From IMG/VR virus record IMGVR_UViG_3300037247_001314, positions 1-64,000 of that record: a DNA stretch of 64,000 nt, one strand, 5' to 3'. Of the stretch, positions 51,251-58,476 are shown piece after piece; positions within the stretch are counted from its first letter, which is position 1, and each line of letters starts with the position of its first letter. Position numbers and translations under genes: made by a program. The notes beneath the pieces were generated by a model that worked only from the letters and a program-made list of their open reading frames with translations, searched no databases and was not told the DNA's origin. The stretch is from a virus.

Positions 51251-51375
51251 CTCCAATCCGCTGTTCTTATGGCCCTTGGTGAAAGTCCCTCCCCAAAGCG
51301 GGGTAACCGCCCGCGGCCTCGCTACTCCCCCTCGACGGTGGGCGACCTTTCGGCCTTTCCCACCCACAGTGATTT

Positions 51376-51669
51376 CTATTTGCGTTTGCCCAAAAGGTCC
51401 TTGAAGACCTCCGTCGGCTTGAAACCGACCGTGTTGTGCGCGGCCTTCTTCCACGTCTCGCCCGTGGTTGTGCCCGGCACCTTGCCCGAGCTCGCTTTCT
51501 TGTGGCGCTTCTTAAAGGCGCCAAAGCCGCTCAACGAAAAGCGGCCTTCCGTCTTGACGCTGTCCATCGCCTGCTGCTGGAAACTCTCCAGCGCCTTGGT
51601 AGCTTCGCTCTTGGAAATGCCGGCGTCGGTCGCGATGCCCTCGATGAGGGCGGCCTTGGTGATGCTCAT
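51376..51669 (-). CDS. HU/IHF-family DNA-binding protein
   Basis: The 97-residue protein is a phage-encoded nucleoid protein. It has the HU layout: helices MSITKAALIEGIATDAGISK-SEATKALESF, then the strand GRFSLSGFGAFKKRHKKAS (the GFGxF signature), the DNA-gripping arm (GKVPGTTTGETWKK), and the conserved end TVGFKPTEVFKDLLGKRK. GGAGC lies upstream of the ATG. It probably bends or compacts phage DNA, or assists replication or transposition-like events. Confidence 0.92.
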   Translation of the reverse strand: MSITKAALIEGIATDAGISKSEATKALESFQQQAMDSVKTEGRFSLSGFGAFKKRHKKASSGKVPGTTTGETWKKAAHNTVGFKPTEVFKDLLGKRK

Positions 51670-51753
51670 ATGCTCTGCTCCTGGGTGCCCAGTGTGGGCG
51701 AGGTTTGCGCCTTGTGTACCTGTCTGGACGCGGTGTCAAGGGCTCTGTCGCAT

Positions 51754-52323
51754 TTAGTCCGGCTCGATAAGCTTCTGACCATCCGGCACGGTCGCCTGTG
51801 CCCACCACGCGGGAAGCCGCATGCGCAGCGGGCTCACGGTGCGCGGCTGCCAAGGTCTGGACCACGAGCGTGGATCCACCTCGGTGTTGGTCCACCAAAT
51901 AGGTTGTCCTGGCGCGCAGCCGACGAGATAGCTGTGCCCCATGGGCCCGATGATGTTGAGGTGGCCTACGACGGCAGTGCCATGCTTCCGCAGAGCTTTG
52001 ACCATTGCTATCCCGCCCGACCCATGCATCGTCGAGCAGCAGCGCAACCAGAGCAGCCTGACGTGCTTCCAGCGCTTGTCACTGCGAGGCAAGACCTGTT
52101 TGCCGATGAACGCTTGGCCCGGCGAGCCATGCCCCCAGAAATGGAGCTCAACGTCGCTGCCGATCTCGCGACATTTGTTGAGGACGTCGTACCAGGACGT
52201 CGCTGCTACGACGTGGTCAAAGCGCCAACCAAAGAGAGCTGCGCCAATAATCCAAGTGCGCGCAACGCTGAAGAATGGTGCGGGGGTTGCGTCGTAGGCG
52301 AGGATGCGAACGGGTTTGGACAT
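51754..52323 (-). CDS. Caspase/CHAT-like cysteine-peptidase-fold protein
   Basis: The 189-residue protein shows the layout of clan CD cysteine peptidases and the related DUF4347/CHAT domains. A hydrophobic strand ends in the catalytic-type His (VELHFWGHGSPG, His65), and a second strand ends in Cys (VRLLWLRCCSTMHG, Cys95/96). A small-residue helix (GIAMVKALRKHG) and strand (TAVVGHLNIIGPMG) follow. Peptidase activity has not been shown. Its ribosome site GGAGG is inside an 8-bp stem, suggesting controlled translation. It could cleave a host or phage protein or be an inactive fold. Confidence 0.55.
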   Translation of the reverse strand: MSKPVRILAYDATPAPFFSVARTWIIGAALFGWRFDHVVAATSWYDVLNKCREIGSDVELHFWGHGSPGQAFIGKQVLPRSDKRWKHVRLLWLRCCSTMHGSGGIAMVKALRKHGTAVVGHLNIIGPMGHSYLVGCAPGQPIWWTNTEVDPRSWSRPWQPRTVSPLRMRLPAWWAQATVPDGQKLIEPD

Positions 52324-52327
52324 GTGG

Positions 52328-52361
52328 AGGCCTCCGCGAAGTGCTTACCCCGAGGAGGCCT
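52328..52361 (-). promoter_or_regulatory. Hairpin sequestering the ribosome site of the caspase-like gene
   Basis: AGGCCTCC (52361-52354) pairs perfectly with GGAGGCCT (52335-52328) on the minus-strand transcript. GGAGG in the second arm is the ribosome site for the ATG at 52323. There is no U-tract, so a terminator is less likely than a translational control element. Confidence 0.6.
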
Positions 52362-52372
52362 TCACGTCATCG

Positions 52373-52606
52373 TCAGGCTGCCAGCTTTTGCATAGCGCAT
52401 CGAATGTGATGGGGTAGGTGCGCGAGGGGTCGGCGGACGTCAAAGCCCGAGGCCACAGCGATATCGCGCAGGAGCGCCCCCATCGAGACTGCGTCCCGCT
52501 CAGCGTGATTCTTGTCCGCTTTGCTGTTGCTGGCCTCTGCCTGCGCTGAAGTGCAATGTGACCGCGCGCTTGCGAGGTCGGTCTTTAGCTTTTCGATTTG
52601 AGTCAT
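52373..52606 (-). CDS. Small coiled-coil protein overlapping its upstream neighbour
   Basis: The 77-residue protein begins MTQIEKLKTDLASARSHCTS, a heptad-rich helix, and ends with a second helix (HLPHHIRCAMQKLAA). AGAAGGGGG precedes the ATG. Its first 107 bases also code, in another frame, for the C-terminus of the upstream gene. Confidence 0.55.
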   Translation of the reverse strand: MTQIEKLKTDLASARSHCTSAQAEASNSKADKNHAERDAVSMGALLRDIAVASGFDVRRPLAHLPHHIRCAMQKLAA

Positions 52607-53000
52607 GGCTTGCCCCCTTCTCTGCGGTTAGATGTCCAGACGAGTATATCGGTTCGGTCAACATCGTGCGGGCAACGCGAGACATGTCTCCCATTTCAAA
52701 CGCCGCAACGCGCACGCTGTTAGACACCGGCGCACCTTCCAGACAGTTTTCGATTCGTTTCGCTTGGTCGCAAAGTGCATCGAGCACGACGCCAAGACGC
52801 TTTAGTCGCACCGCTGGGTCTTCGGGGAAATGCTGCGGGCCGTCCTCGAGCTTGGTCTCGTAGCCCATGCACGTGCCGCAACCTGGCTCAAAACAATACA
52901 GAGTATGGTGGACGATACGGTAGAGTTCTTTCTCCCGCTTCGACAGCTGCGTTGGTGTCCGGCCCTGCTTCTTCTTTGCCATCCCAACAACCGTAGGCAT
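52500..53000 (-). CDS. Unknown protein with Cys pair and basic-AVTL tail
   Basis: The 166-residue protein begins MPTVVGMAKKKQGRTPTQLS with GGAGAT upstream. It has CFEPGCGTCMGY near residue 36, a possible metal site, and a helical middle (LKRLGVVLDALCDQAKRIEN). Its end, KDRPRKRAVTLHFSAGRG, is another copy of the shared basic/strand motif and lies wholly within the overlap with the next gene. Confidence 0.6.
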   Translation of the reverse strand: MPTVVGMAKKKQGRTPTQLSKREKELYRIVHHTLYCFEPGCGTCMGYETKLEDGPQHFPEDPAVRLKRLGVVLDALCDQAKRIENCLEGAPVSNSVRVAAFEMGDMSRVARTMLTEPIYSSGHLTAEKGASHDSNRKAKDRPRKRAVTLHFSAGRGQQQQSGQESR

Positions 53001-53030
53001 ATCTCCAGACAGACGTCCAGACCGGCCAGG

Positions 53031-53384
53031 CTATTCGGTAGGGATTTCGCCGTCTTCGTCCGGTCGATCGAGGCAGTTGAACGTCTTGTCGGAGAGCACA
53101 CCGTTCTCGCTGGCAATGGGATTGTGGGCTTGCGCCGTCGCCGCTTTGCGCTTCTTTGGGCGCGGCTTGGGGGATGGGGCTTCGGGCGCATCGAGTTCTT
53201 CCAGACGTTTTTCCAGATGGTCGCCCACCTCGCTGATGAGCCCGATAGTTCGTTCTAGCGCGTGCTTGGTGCCCTTCCCGCCACGGATGAAAAGCTCAAC
53301 ACCAACCTTGCCCCCAACGATGAGCCCGTCGAAAAGCTTGTCCACTAGCGGATGTTCTTCGGTCTTTTTGTCGTCGTCAATCAT
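53031..53384 (-). CDS. Unknown small protein
   Basis: The 117-residue protein begins MIDDDKKTEEHPLVDKLFDG at an ATG overlapping the previous stop by 8 bases (GATGATTGA). It has a hydrophobic/Gly-rich segment (GLIVGGKVGVELFIRGGKG), a helix (RTIGLISEVGDHLEKRLEEL) and a basic Pro/Lys linker (PKPRPKKRKAATAQ). No family is recognised. Confidence 0.55.
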   Translation of the reverse strand: MIDDDKKTEEHPLVDKLFDGLIVGGKVGVELFIRGGKGTKHALERTIGLISEVGDHLEKRLEELDAPEAPSPKPRPKKRKAATAQAHNPIASENGVLSDKTFNCLDRPDEDGEIPTE

Positions 53385-53565
53385 CACTATCAAGTGTCCC
53401 TTCAATGTTTTGGGCCTCCTCCCAAGTGTCGGCGAGCCCCCTGAGAGTTTTAGGGAGGGAGGCCATGTCACACTCAACGGCGGGCAGAAGCCCGCTAGAC
53501 GTGGTCAACTGAATCGTCACCGGTCGTGGGTCTCTTGCGAGTTTGACTTCCTCGTCACTCGGCAT
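53377..53565 (-). CDS. Small unknown protein
   Basis: The 62-residue protein is read from ATG 53565 (MPSDEEVKLARDPRPVTIQL); an upstream GTG is possible. The RPVTIQL stretch is a weaker match to the shared motif. It ends DSDD-stop and overlaps the next start by 8 bases. Confidence 0.5.
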   Translation of the reverse strand: MPSDEEVKLARDPRPVTIQLTTSSGLLPAVECDMASLPKTLRGLADTWEEAQNIEGTLDSDD

Positions 53566-54058
53566 CGTCACCGCCGCTCAGTTCAGCGCTCACCATGCCG
53601 CCAAAGGTTATTTTCTTTCCGCTCGCGTCATACGCATGCTCAATGATGCGCTTACCGGGGATGGCCACAAGACCGCCGCGCTTCGCTGCACCTTCGTACT
53701 GGGGAGCGGCCTCGTGTCCCGTGACGAGAGGGCCACCGTTGGCTAGCTGCGTAAGCTTATCATCCGTCACCGCCACCCCAGTGACGGGCGTAGCCTCGTC
53801 GCACTCCTCTTTGGTGAGCACGCGGTTGAGGTATTCCTCTGCGATGCCGATGTGGCTCACCTCCATACCGAAAGATTCACCGTCTGGACGAATGCCGAGC
53901 TCCTCAACGCGCTCCTCAGCTTGGCGCACGTTGCCGGCCTGCACGATGACCACGCCGCGGAATACGTCGTTGTCCATGTAGCTCAGCCACCACAGCTGTG
54001 CGCCGGTGACGTAGCCCGCTGCCGGTTTGTCGCTACCAACGTCGATCGTTTTAGCCAT
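53555..54058 (-). CDS. Unknown protein
   Basis: The 167-residue protein begins MAKTIDVGSDKPAAGYVTGA. It has a strand-helix segment typical of small ferredoxin-like folds (LWWLSYMDNDVFRGVVIVQA-GNVRQAEERVEELGI). The C-terminal third is Gly-rich. The upstream frame extension overlaps the DUF1653 gene and is rejected because the ATG shows the 8-base coupling overlap. Confidence 0.55.
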   Translation of the reverse strand: MAKTIDVGSDKPAAGYVTGAQLWWLSYMDNDVFRGVVIVQAGNVRQAEERVEELGIRPDGESFGMEVSHIGIAEEYLNRVLTKEECDEATPVTGVAVTDDKLTQLANGGPLVTGHEAAPQYEGAAKRGGLVAIPGKRIIEHAYDASGKKITFGGMVSAELSGGDDAE

Positions 54059-54611
54059 CGCTGATAACCTTATTGGCGTCTGGAAGTTGTTCGCCTGCGA
54101 TGCCCACCACTGACTCCAACTCGTCAACAGGGATCTCAGCCCCCTGGCGGTGGTGGTCCGCATCGAACCACTGGACGGCGACAATGGGCGAGTCATACTT
54201 CAACCAGACAATCGTCATCAGCTGTGCGCTGGTTTTGCGTTTCACGGTCGTGCCGATACGAAATCGATTACCAAAGGTTGTAAAGCTGTCAGCGTGCATG
54301 TCCCGGCGTTCGCGCGCGCGGTTGAGTTCGATGCTCGCCTCCGTGACCACTTTGTCGCTGAGGAACTTGAATCGAGGAACTTCAGTGCCGTCATCCAACA
54401 CAACCAGCTCGTTAAACTCTTCCTCGCTGCGCACCCACCACCGACCTTGCTCGTACAAACGCCCCTCTGCGGTTTGCTGACTTTCTTCCACAGCCAAATA
54501 AATAATGACGGGGGTTCCCTCCCGCCCATTGGTAGCGTCGTCGGCACCCGCCAGCACTCGATACTGTCCGCCTTTGTAGTGTTCGTATAGACCGGCTTTC
54601 GTTTTAACCAT
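54051..54611 (-). CDS. DUF1653-like plus DUF2158/YodC-like fusion
   Basis: The 186-residue protein joins two small known domains. Residues 1-75 (GLYEHYKGGQYRVLAGADDA, then RWWVRSEEEFNELV and VPRFKFL) match DUF1653. Residues about 120-175 (FRIGTTVKRKTSAQLMTIVW, then IVAVQWFDADHHRQGAEIPV) match the DUF2158/YodC pattern of F-x-x-G-x-x-V-x-x-K...M-T-[IV]...QWFD. Both families are uncharacterised small barrel-like domains. ATG 54611 shows the 8-base overlap with the upstream stop. Confidence 0.7.
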   Translation of the reverse strand: MVKTKAGLYEHYKGGQYRVLAGADDATNGREGTPVIIYLAVEESQQTAEGRLYEQGRWWVRSEEEFNELVVLDDGTEVPRFKFLSDKVVTEASIELNRARERRDMHADSFTTFGNRFRIGTTVKRKTSAQLMTIVWLKYDSPIVAVQWFDADHHRQGAEIPVDELESVVGIAGEQLPDANKVISDG

Positions 54612-55101
54612 CGCTGCCAACTCCGCTGCGATGTGGGCCCGGGAGGCGGCTGTAATAGCAACCCCCGTCGTGGTCCTTCGCAAGTCGACAACGAAGCTCA
54701 GGCGCGTCTGGATAATGTTTTGAGCAGAGGACCTTTGTTGGAGCGGGCGGCTCAATCTTAGACTTAGCGTCGATGAGGCTGGGGGTCGTAAGGTCGATGG
54801 TCCCGTCTGTGTGTCTCACGCCTTTAAGCGCAAGGGCTAGGCCCGCGAGTGTGTTGGCTGCTGCATTTGCTCTCGGCGTATCGAAAAATGAAAACTCGAC
54901 TACAGCCGCATCGCCCTCCATCTCGACAGCGTGAACGTAGCCGACGATGTCTTCGACTTTCTGGCTGAAGTCCAACGTCACGTAGAGCCTATCCACGTTG
55001 GCGCGCTCCACCATCGAAGCAATAGCCTCACGAGTGAAAACGTCCTGCCCGTCGTCACCGGCACGAATGAGTTCCATGCGATGTTTCACTCTCTCAGCCA
55101 T
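54604..55101 (-). CDS. Unknown protein
   Basis: The 165-residue protein begins MAERVKHRMELIRAGDDGQD. It has alternating strands and helices (YVTLDFSQKVEDIVGYVHAV, GDAAVVEFSFFDTPRANAAA), reminiscent of small virion-associated proteins, and a Cys/His-containing C-terminus (CSKHYPDAPELRCRLAKDHD-GGC). That terminal set could bind zinc. It is coupled to both neighbours by 8-base overlaps. Confidence 0.55.
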   Translation of the reverse strand: MAERVKHRMELIRAGDDGQDVFTREAIASMVERANVDRLYVTLDFSQKVEDIVGYVHAVEMEGDAAVVEFSFFDTPRANAAANTLAGLALALKGVRHTDGTIDLTTPSLIDAKSKIEPPAPTKVLCSKHYPDAPELRCRLAKDHDGGCYYSRLPGPHRSGVGSDG

Positions 55102-55486
55102 CACTTTTCTCCTCGTCGGTGTCTGGAAGTTTTCGGAGGGCAATAGCTGCGTTGCGGCTATGCGAAGCGGACACCGGTAGCCCGCCAGCTGTAACAGCAT
55201 CTGCGTGGTTGTCTAACCACCTCGCGCAGCGCTCCCGTTCGCCCGCCCTAATCGCTGCGCCGTCGTCAAACGCTCGCTGCACCTTTGCAGCGTTGAGCGT
55301 CTTCGTCTTTTCGCCCAGTCGCCTGAGTGTATCGTCTCGACTGGTGTTCGCATCAGCAAGGTCAGCGCGCGCTTTCGCGAGTCGCGTGAGAAGTTCTCGA
55401 GCGAAATCAGTTGAGGCGCCAGGCAAAAGGCTTTGTAGCCGCATGCGCGCTGCCTTTATCACCGCGTCCTCGTAGTCAGCTGGCAT
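55094..55486 (-). CDS. Helical protein
   Basis: The 130-residue protein begins MPADYEDAVIKAARMRLQSL and is helical and charged (ARELLTRLAKARADLADANT, then TLRRLGEKTKTLNAAKVQRA). A region with GERERCARWLDNHADAV follows, a pattern seen in many small phage proteins. Function is unknown. Confidence 0.55.
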   Translation of the reverse strand: MPADYEDAVIKAARMRLQSLLPGASTDFARELLTRLAKARADLADANTSRDDTLRRLGEKTKTLNAAKVQRAFDDGAAIRAGERERCARWLDNHADAVTAGGLPVSASHSRNAAIALRKLPDTDEEKSDG

Positions 55487-56012
55487 CAGACTTCTCTTCG
55501 TGCTTCGCGATAGCCCATATCTCGTCGATGAGCGCATGCAGTTTAGCGGTTGCTGGGTGCCCCTCGGGGAACACCGCTTGGCGCAATAGCTGGATGCCGT
55601 CAACGATAGCACCGTGCGGCTTGCCGTTGCGCCCCTTGTCCCTCGTGTCTTCCAGGCTACTCAACGGGGTGCCGTGCTCGTCGACGTCGCTGTAGCAACC
55701 GACGCGGATGCCCTTGACCAGCTCGGCAAAGCACTTTGGGCAGAAGTCCCACTCCCACTCGCCGAAGGCTTGAAAGAGCAGCGGGTTCTCGGGGTCATCG
55801 CGGTTGATGGCCGAAAGCCCGCTGCGTTGCCGCACTGTTGTTGTCTGGAAGCCGACACCAGGGCGGACCTTGCCTTCCTCGTCATCGTCGGGGACGGACC
55901 AGCTCTGCCCGTGCCTTGGGACGTCACGCCCGCCTCGGTCCTCCGTCCTACACTTGTCGCAGACAAGCCCGATGGTGGGGCATTGCGGGTGTTCGCGATT
56001 GAGGAGTTTCAC
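55476..56012 (-). CDS. Unknown protein with two CxxC pairs
   Basis: The 178-residue protein has LVCDKCRTEDRG near residue 18 and DFCPKCFAELVKG near residue 90, which together could form a zinc site. A helical C-terminus (ALIDEIWAIAKHEEKSDAS) follows. The GTG start overlaps the upstream stop by 4 bases. No family is recognised. Confidence 0.6.
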   Translation of the reverse strand: MKLLNREHPQCPTIGLVCDKCRTEDRGGRDVPRHGQSWSVPDDDEEGKVRPGVGFQTTTVRQRSGLSAINRDDPENPLLFQAFGEWEWDFCPKCFAELVKGIRVGCYSDVDEHGTPLSSLEDTRDKGRNGKPHGAIVDGIQLLRQAVFPEGHPATAKLHALIDEIWAIAKHEEKSDAS

Positions 56013-56233
56013 GCGGAAGCTTTCTCAAGCTGTCTTACGAAGGCACGGAAGGGGGCCGGGTCATGCCCCTTGAAGTTTGGCGACGTCTCCATCGTGTGCA
56101 GCAGCTCCTTAGCTGCCTTGAGGAAGGCACCCTTGTACGGATGACGTCGGAGCAAGTTGCGGACGGTCATCGGATAGGTCGAGGGTGCGGGGACACCGAA
56201 GGCTTCGGTGGGTAGTTCGGACGCGTGAACCAT
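56009..56233 (-). CDS. Small unknown protein
   Basis: The 74-residue protein contains a basic helical part (MTVRNLLRRHPYKGAFLKAA-KELLHTMET) and ends in VRQLEKASA. It starts three bases after the preceding gene. No function can be given. Confidence 0.5.
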   Translation of the reverse strand: MVHASELPTEAFGVPAPSTYPMTVRNLLRRHPYKGAFLKAAKELLHTMETSPNFKGHDPAPFRAFVRQLEKASA

Positions 56234-56236
56234 GTC

Positions 56237-56740
56237 TCAGCCCCCAAACACACGACGGCTAAGAAGATTGCGAACGGTGGAGAGCGCGTGTGCACCTTCC
56301 GACCCCTCAGGAAAACGGCCGCCGTTCGCCACAGCATCGAGTTCAGCAAACACGTCTTTCTCGACGGTAGCGAGCTTCTCCTTAAGCTCTTTTATCCGGG
56401 CAACAGCGGCGAGCGCTGGGTCTTCGAGGTTCTCTCCCCGACAACCCACTAAAAACAGGTCAGCGTTGGCGAGCTTGACTGCTGTGACCTGGCGATCGAG
56501 AGCATCCCGCTCTTCGCTGGCCTCGTCTGGACGCTTCAAAACCACAGTATTGTCTGGAAACGATTTTTCGCAAAGAGCGTCTTGCTCAGCCCGGTGCGCG
56601 TTAGTCGCCGTCTGCACTTCGCCGGGGAGATCGTCAGTGCCCCAACAGTTGGGCAGCACTTTCGTCCAACAAATGCCCTTTTTCGAGACGAGCGTGGCGC
56701 CGACAGGGGCAGCTTCGAGTTCTTCGACGGAGTAGCTCAT
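56237..56740 (-). CDS. Protein with one LPVG-type module also found in the giant virion protein
   Basis: The 167-residue protein begins MSYSVEELEAAPVGATLVSK, then GICWTKVLPNCW. This matches the module repeated in the 2465-aa virion protein (compare DTLEAAPVGASVHVKSGDKL). The remainder is helical (RIKELKEKLATVEKDVFAEL). The start overlaps the previous stop by 4 bases. Confidence 0.6.
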   Translation of the reverse strand: MSYSVEELEAAPVGATLVSKKGICWTKVLPNCWGTDDLPGEVQTATNAHRAEQDALCEKSFPDNTVVLKRPDEASEERDALDRQVTAVKLANADLFLVGCRGENLEDPALAAVARIKELKEKLATVEKDVFAELDAVANGGRFPEGSEGAHALSTVRNLLSRRVFGG

Positions 56741-57174
56741 GACGGCTTTCCCTTGCGTTCCAGACGGAGCTTATCATTGGAATCCCGCAGCAGGGCGTTG
56801 GACTCCTGTATGTCGTCAATCTTGGCCTGCAGGTTTCCGTTGGCCTCGCGAAGTTTATCCTTGTCGGCGCATACGCTCCGCAGGCTCTCCTCAGTACGAT
56901 CGTGATTCGCTTGGAGCGCGGCTTGTGCCTCGAAAAGCTCGTTGTACGCTTTTTGCAAATGAGAGGCTTCAGCCTCGGCGGCCCTGTCCTCGGGAGGCAA
57001 CACACCGGCTTGCTCCAGCAATGCCCCAATGTCCAGACGCTGCACCTCGTCGGCCATGCGGTCTTTGCCTAGCCGTCGGAGCTCGTCAGCTATGACGTCA
57101 CGGTACCGGTCCGCCAGCTGCTTCAGTTCGGACACCATCACGCGGGCGAGTCGTTCATTCATCTTTTCGGTCAT
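56737..57174 (-). CDS. Coiled-coil protein
   Basis: The 145-residue protein is a long coiled coil (LFEAQAALQANHDRTEESLR, then DKDKLREANGNLQAKIDDIQ) preceded by a helical head (RYRDVIADELRRLGKDRMAD). AAGGAG supports the ATG at 57174, which overlaps the previous gene by 20 bases. Function is unknown. Confidence 0.6.
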   Translation of the reverse strand: MTEKMNERLARVMVSELKQLADRYRDVIADELRRLGKDRMADEVQRLDIGALLEQAGVLPPEDRAAEAEASHLQKAYNELFEAQAALQANHDRTEESLRSVCADKDKLREANGNLQAKIDDIQESNALLRDSNDKLRLERKGKPS

Positions 57175-57832
57175 CGGATTCTCCTTGGTTGGGTGTCGCT
57201 GCTTCTACATCTTCCAGAGCTGCTTCGGCAGCTTCCAGATAGGCAGAACCCTCGTGAACCACGCCGGATACGCTCGGGGCAGCAGGTTCGGCCTCAGCCT
57301 TAGCACTCACCCGACTCGCGGCTTTCTCCCACAACAAACGGCTGACATTGTGCCGTCGCTGACGAGAAGCCCCCGAATCTTTCTCGATAGCGTGCAAAGC
57401 CTGCTCCACCATTGCAGACTGTTCCAGACAAATCGCGAGATCGGTAGCTGCACGCTCAGGATTACGTTCAGCGTCATCGGACCGCAACACTGCGTCGACG
57501 CGGGTCACAGCTTCCGCGACTGCACCAACGAGGCCACGCTGGTTGTAGGTCATGCCCTTCAGCATATCTTCGACGTCAGCATGGGGGTGCCCAGGGCGAA
57601 CGGGCACTTGCTCCGTGATGTTGCCACCAAACGTAGTCACTTGCGCGCCGTCCTCGACGAGCGAAGTCATCTGCATGCGGATAGTGCTGGCCGCGTCCGC
57701 AAAATCGTCGGCGTGCTCTCTCTCGTACGCTGATGGGTCTGGATTCATAACTAAGCATCGCGCAAGTGAGTTAGCTAGGTATTCCAGATACTCAGCGACT
57801 TCGGCCAAAGTTTCGCGGCTTGGTTTTTTCAT
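57155..57832 (-). CDS. Helical protein, unknown
   Basis: The 225-residue acidic protein is almost entirely helical (TLAEVAEYLEYLANSLARCL, ERAATDLAICLEQSAMVEQA) and ends with an Ala/Glu-rich, disordered tail. It overlaps the upstream gene by 4 bases. No motif is recognised. Confidence 0.55.
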   Translation of the reverse strand: MKKPSRETLAEVAEYLEYLANSLARCLVMNPDPSAYEREHADDFADAASTIRMQMTSLVEDGAQVTTFGGNITEQVPVRPGHPHADVEDMLKGMTYNQRGLVGAVAEAVTRVDAVLRSDDAERNPERAATDLAICLEQSAMVEQALHAIEKDSGASRQRRHNVSRLLWEKAASRVSAKAEAEPAAPSVSGVVHEGSAYLEAAEAALEDVEAATPNQGESDDRKDE

Positions 57833-58476
57833 TCGGGCTGTCCTTTGAGGTCTGCGAGATAGCCGGCCAAGCGGCGCCTCTCAACGTTTCCTAGTTCCAG
57901 ACGTTGCACATCCGGCTTCGGTGGGGAAGGGGGCAATGTGCCTCCTGCCATAATAGGAACGAAGGCCCGGCCATGGCGCTTACTCAGCTCTCGAATAGCA
58001 GCCTCAACTGTCTGGAAAGCTATCTGCCCGCAAAGCATCGTCTGCCACAGCTGCCATTGCTCCTCGATGCCTTTGTTATTGCGTAGCACCACGGGCAGGC
58101 AGTCGCCCAACATCTTGAGCTCGCCCTTGTTCGGGTTGCGGCTCCATATCTCGAAGCGGCCGGGGATGCGCTCCGAGGTCTTCATGAGCGCGGTGCTGCC
58201 CTTGAACTCACGGCGCATCGCTGCGTCTGGAAAACGAAAGCCGAGCTCCAGCTTGCCATGCCTCCAGAGGACGTAGCGAAGCCGGCTCTGGCGCTGCATG
58301 TCTGGAGGTCGTGGGCGGAGGTAGATGTCCTCGTCGCCTACCGCATCGTCATACACTTGCTCTGCGACTGTCTCGCCTGCAGGGCCGTAGATTTCGTCAG
58401 CCTCGACCACGTTGCGTCTGGAATGCCACTGGCCGTGGCTCATGACGAGAATGAGTTCTTTGCCGTCGTCAGCCAT
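57829..58476 (-). CDS. Unknown protein
   Basis: The 215-residue protein begins MADDGKELILVMSHGQWHSR at the ATG with the 8-base overlap; a long upstream extension over the next gene is rejected. It is alpha/beta (DIYLRPRPPDMQRQSRLRYV, KLELGFRFPDAAMRREFKG). No domain is recognised. Confidence 0.55.
   Translation of the reverse strand: MADDGKELILVMSHGQWHSRRNVVEADEIYGPAGETVAEQVYDDAVGDEDIYLRPRPPDMQRQSRLRYVLWRHGKLELGFRFPDAAMRREFKGSTALMKTSERIPGRFEIWSRNPNKGELKMLGDCLPVVLRNNKGIEEQWQLWQTMLCGQIAFQTVEAAIRELSKRHGRAFVPIMAGGTLPPSPPKPDVQRLELGNVERRRLAGYLADLKGQPE

Noticed and set aside
51340-51375. GTGGG/CCCAC hairpin with GAAA loop downstream of the HU-like gene
   Set aside because: It lacks a U-tract on the minus strand, so it was not called a terminator; the better one is at 51217-51250.
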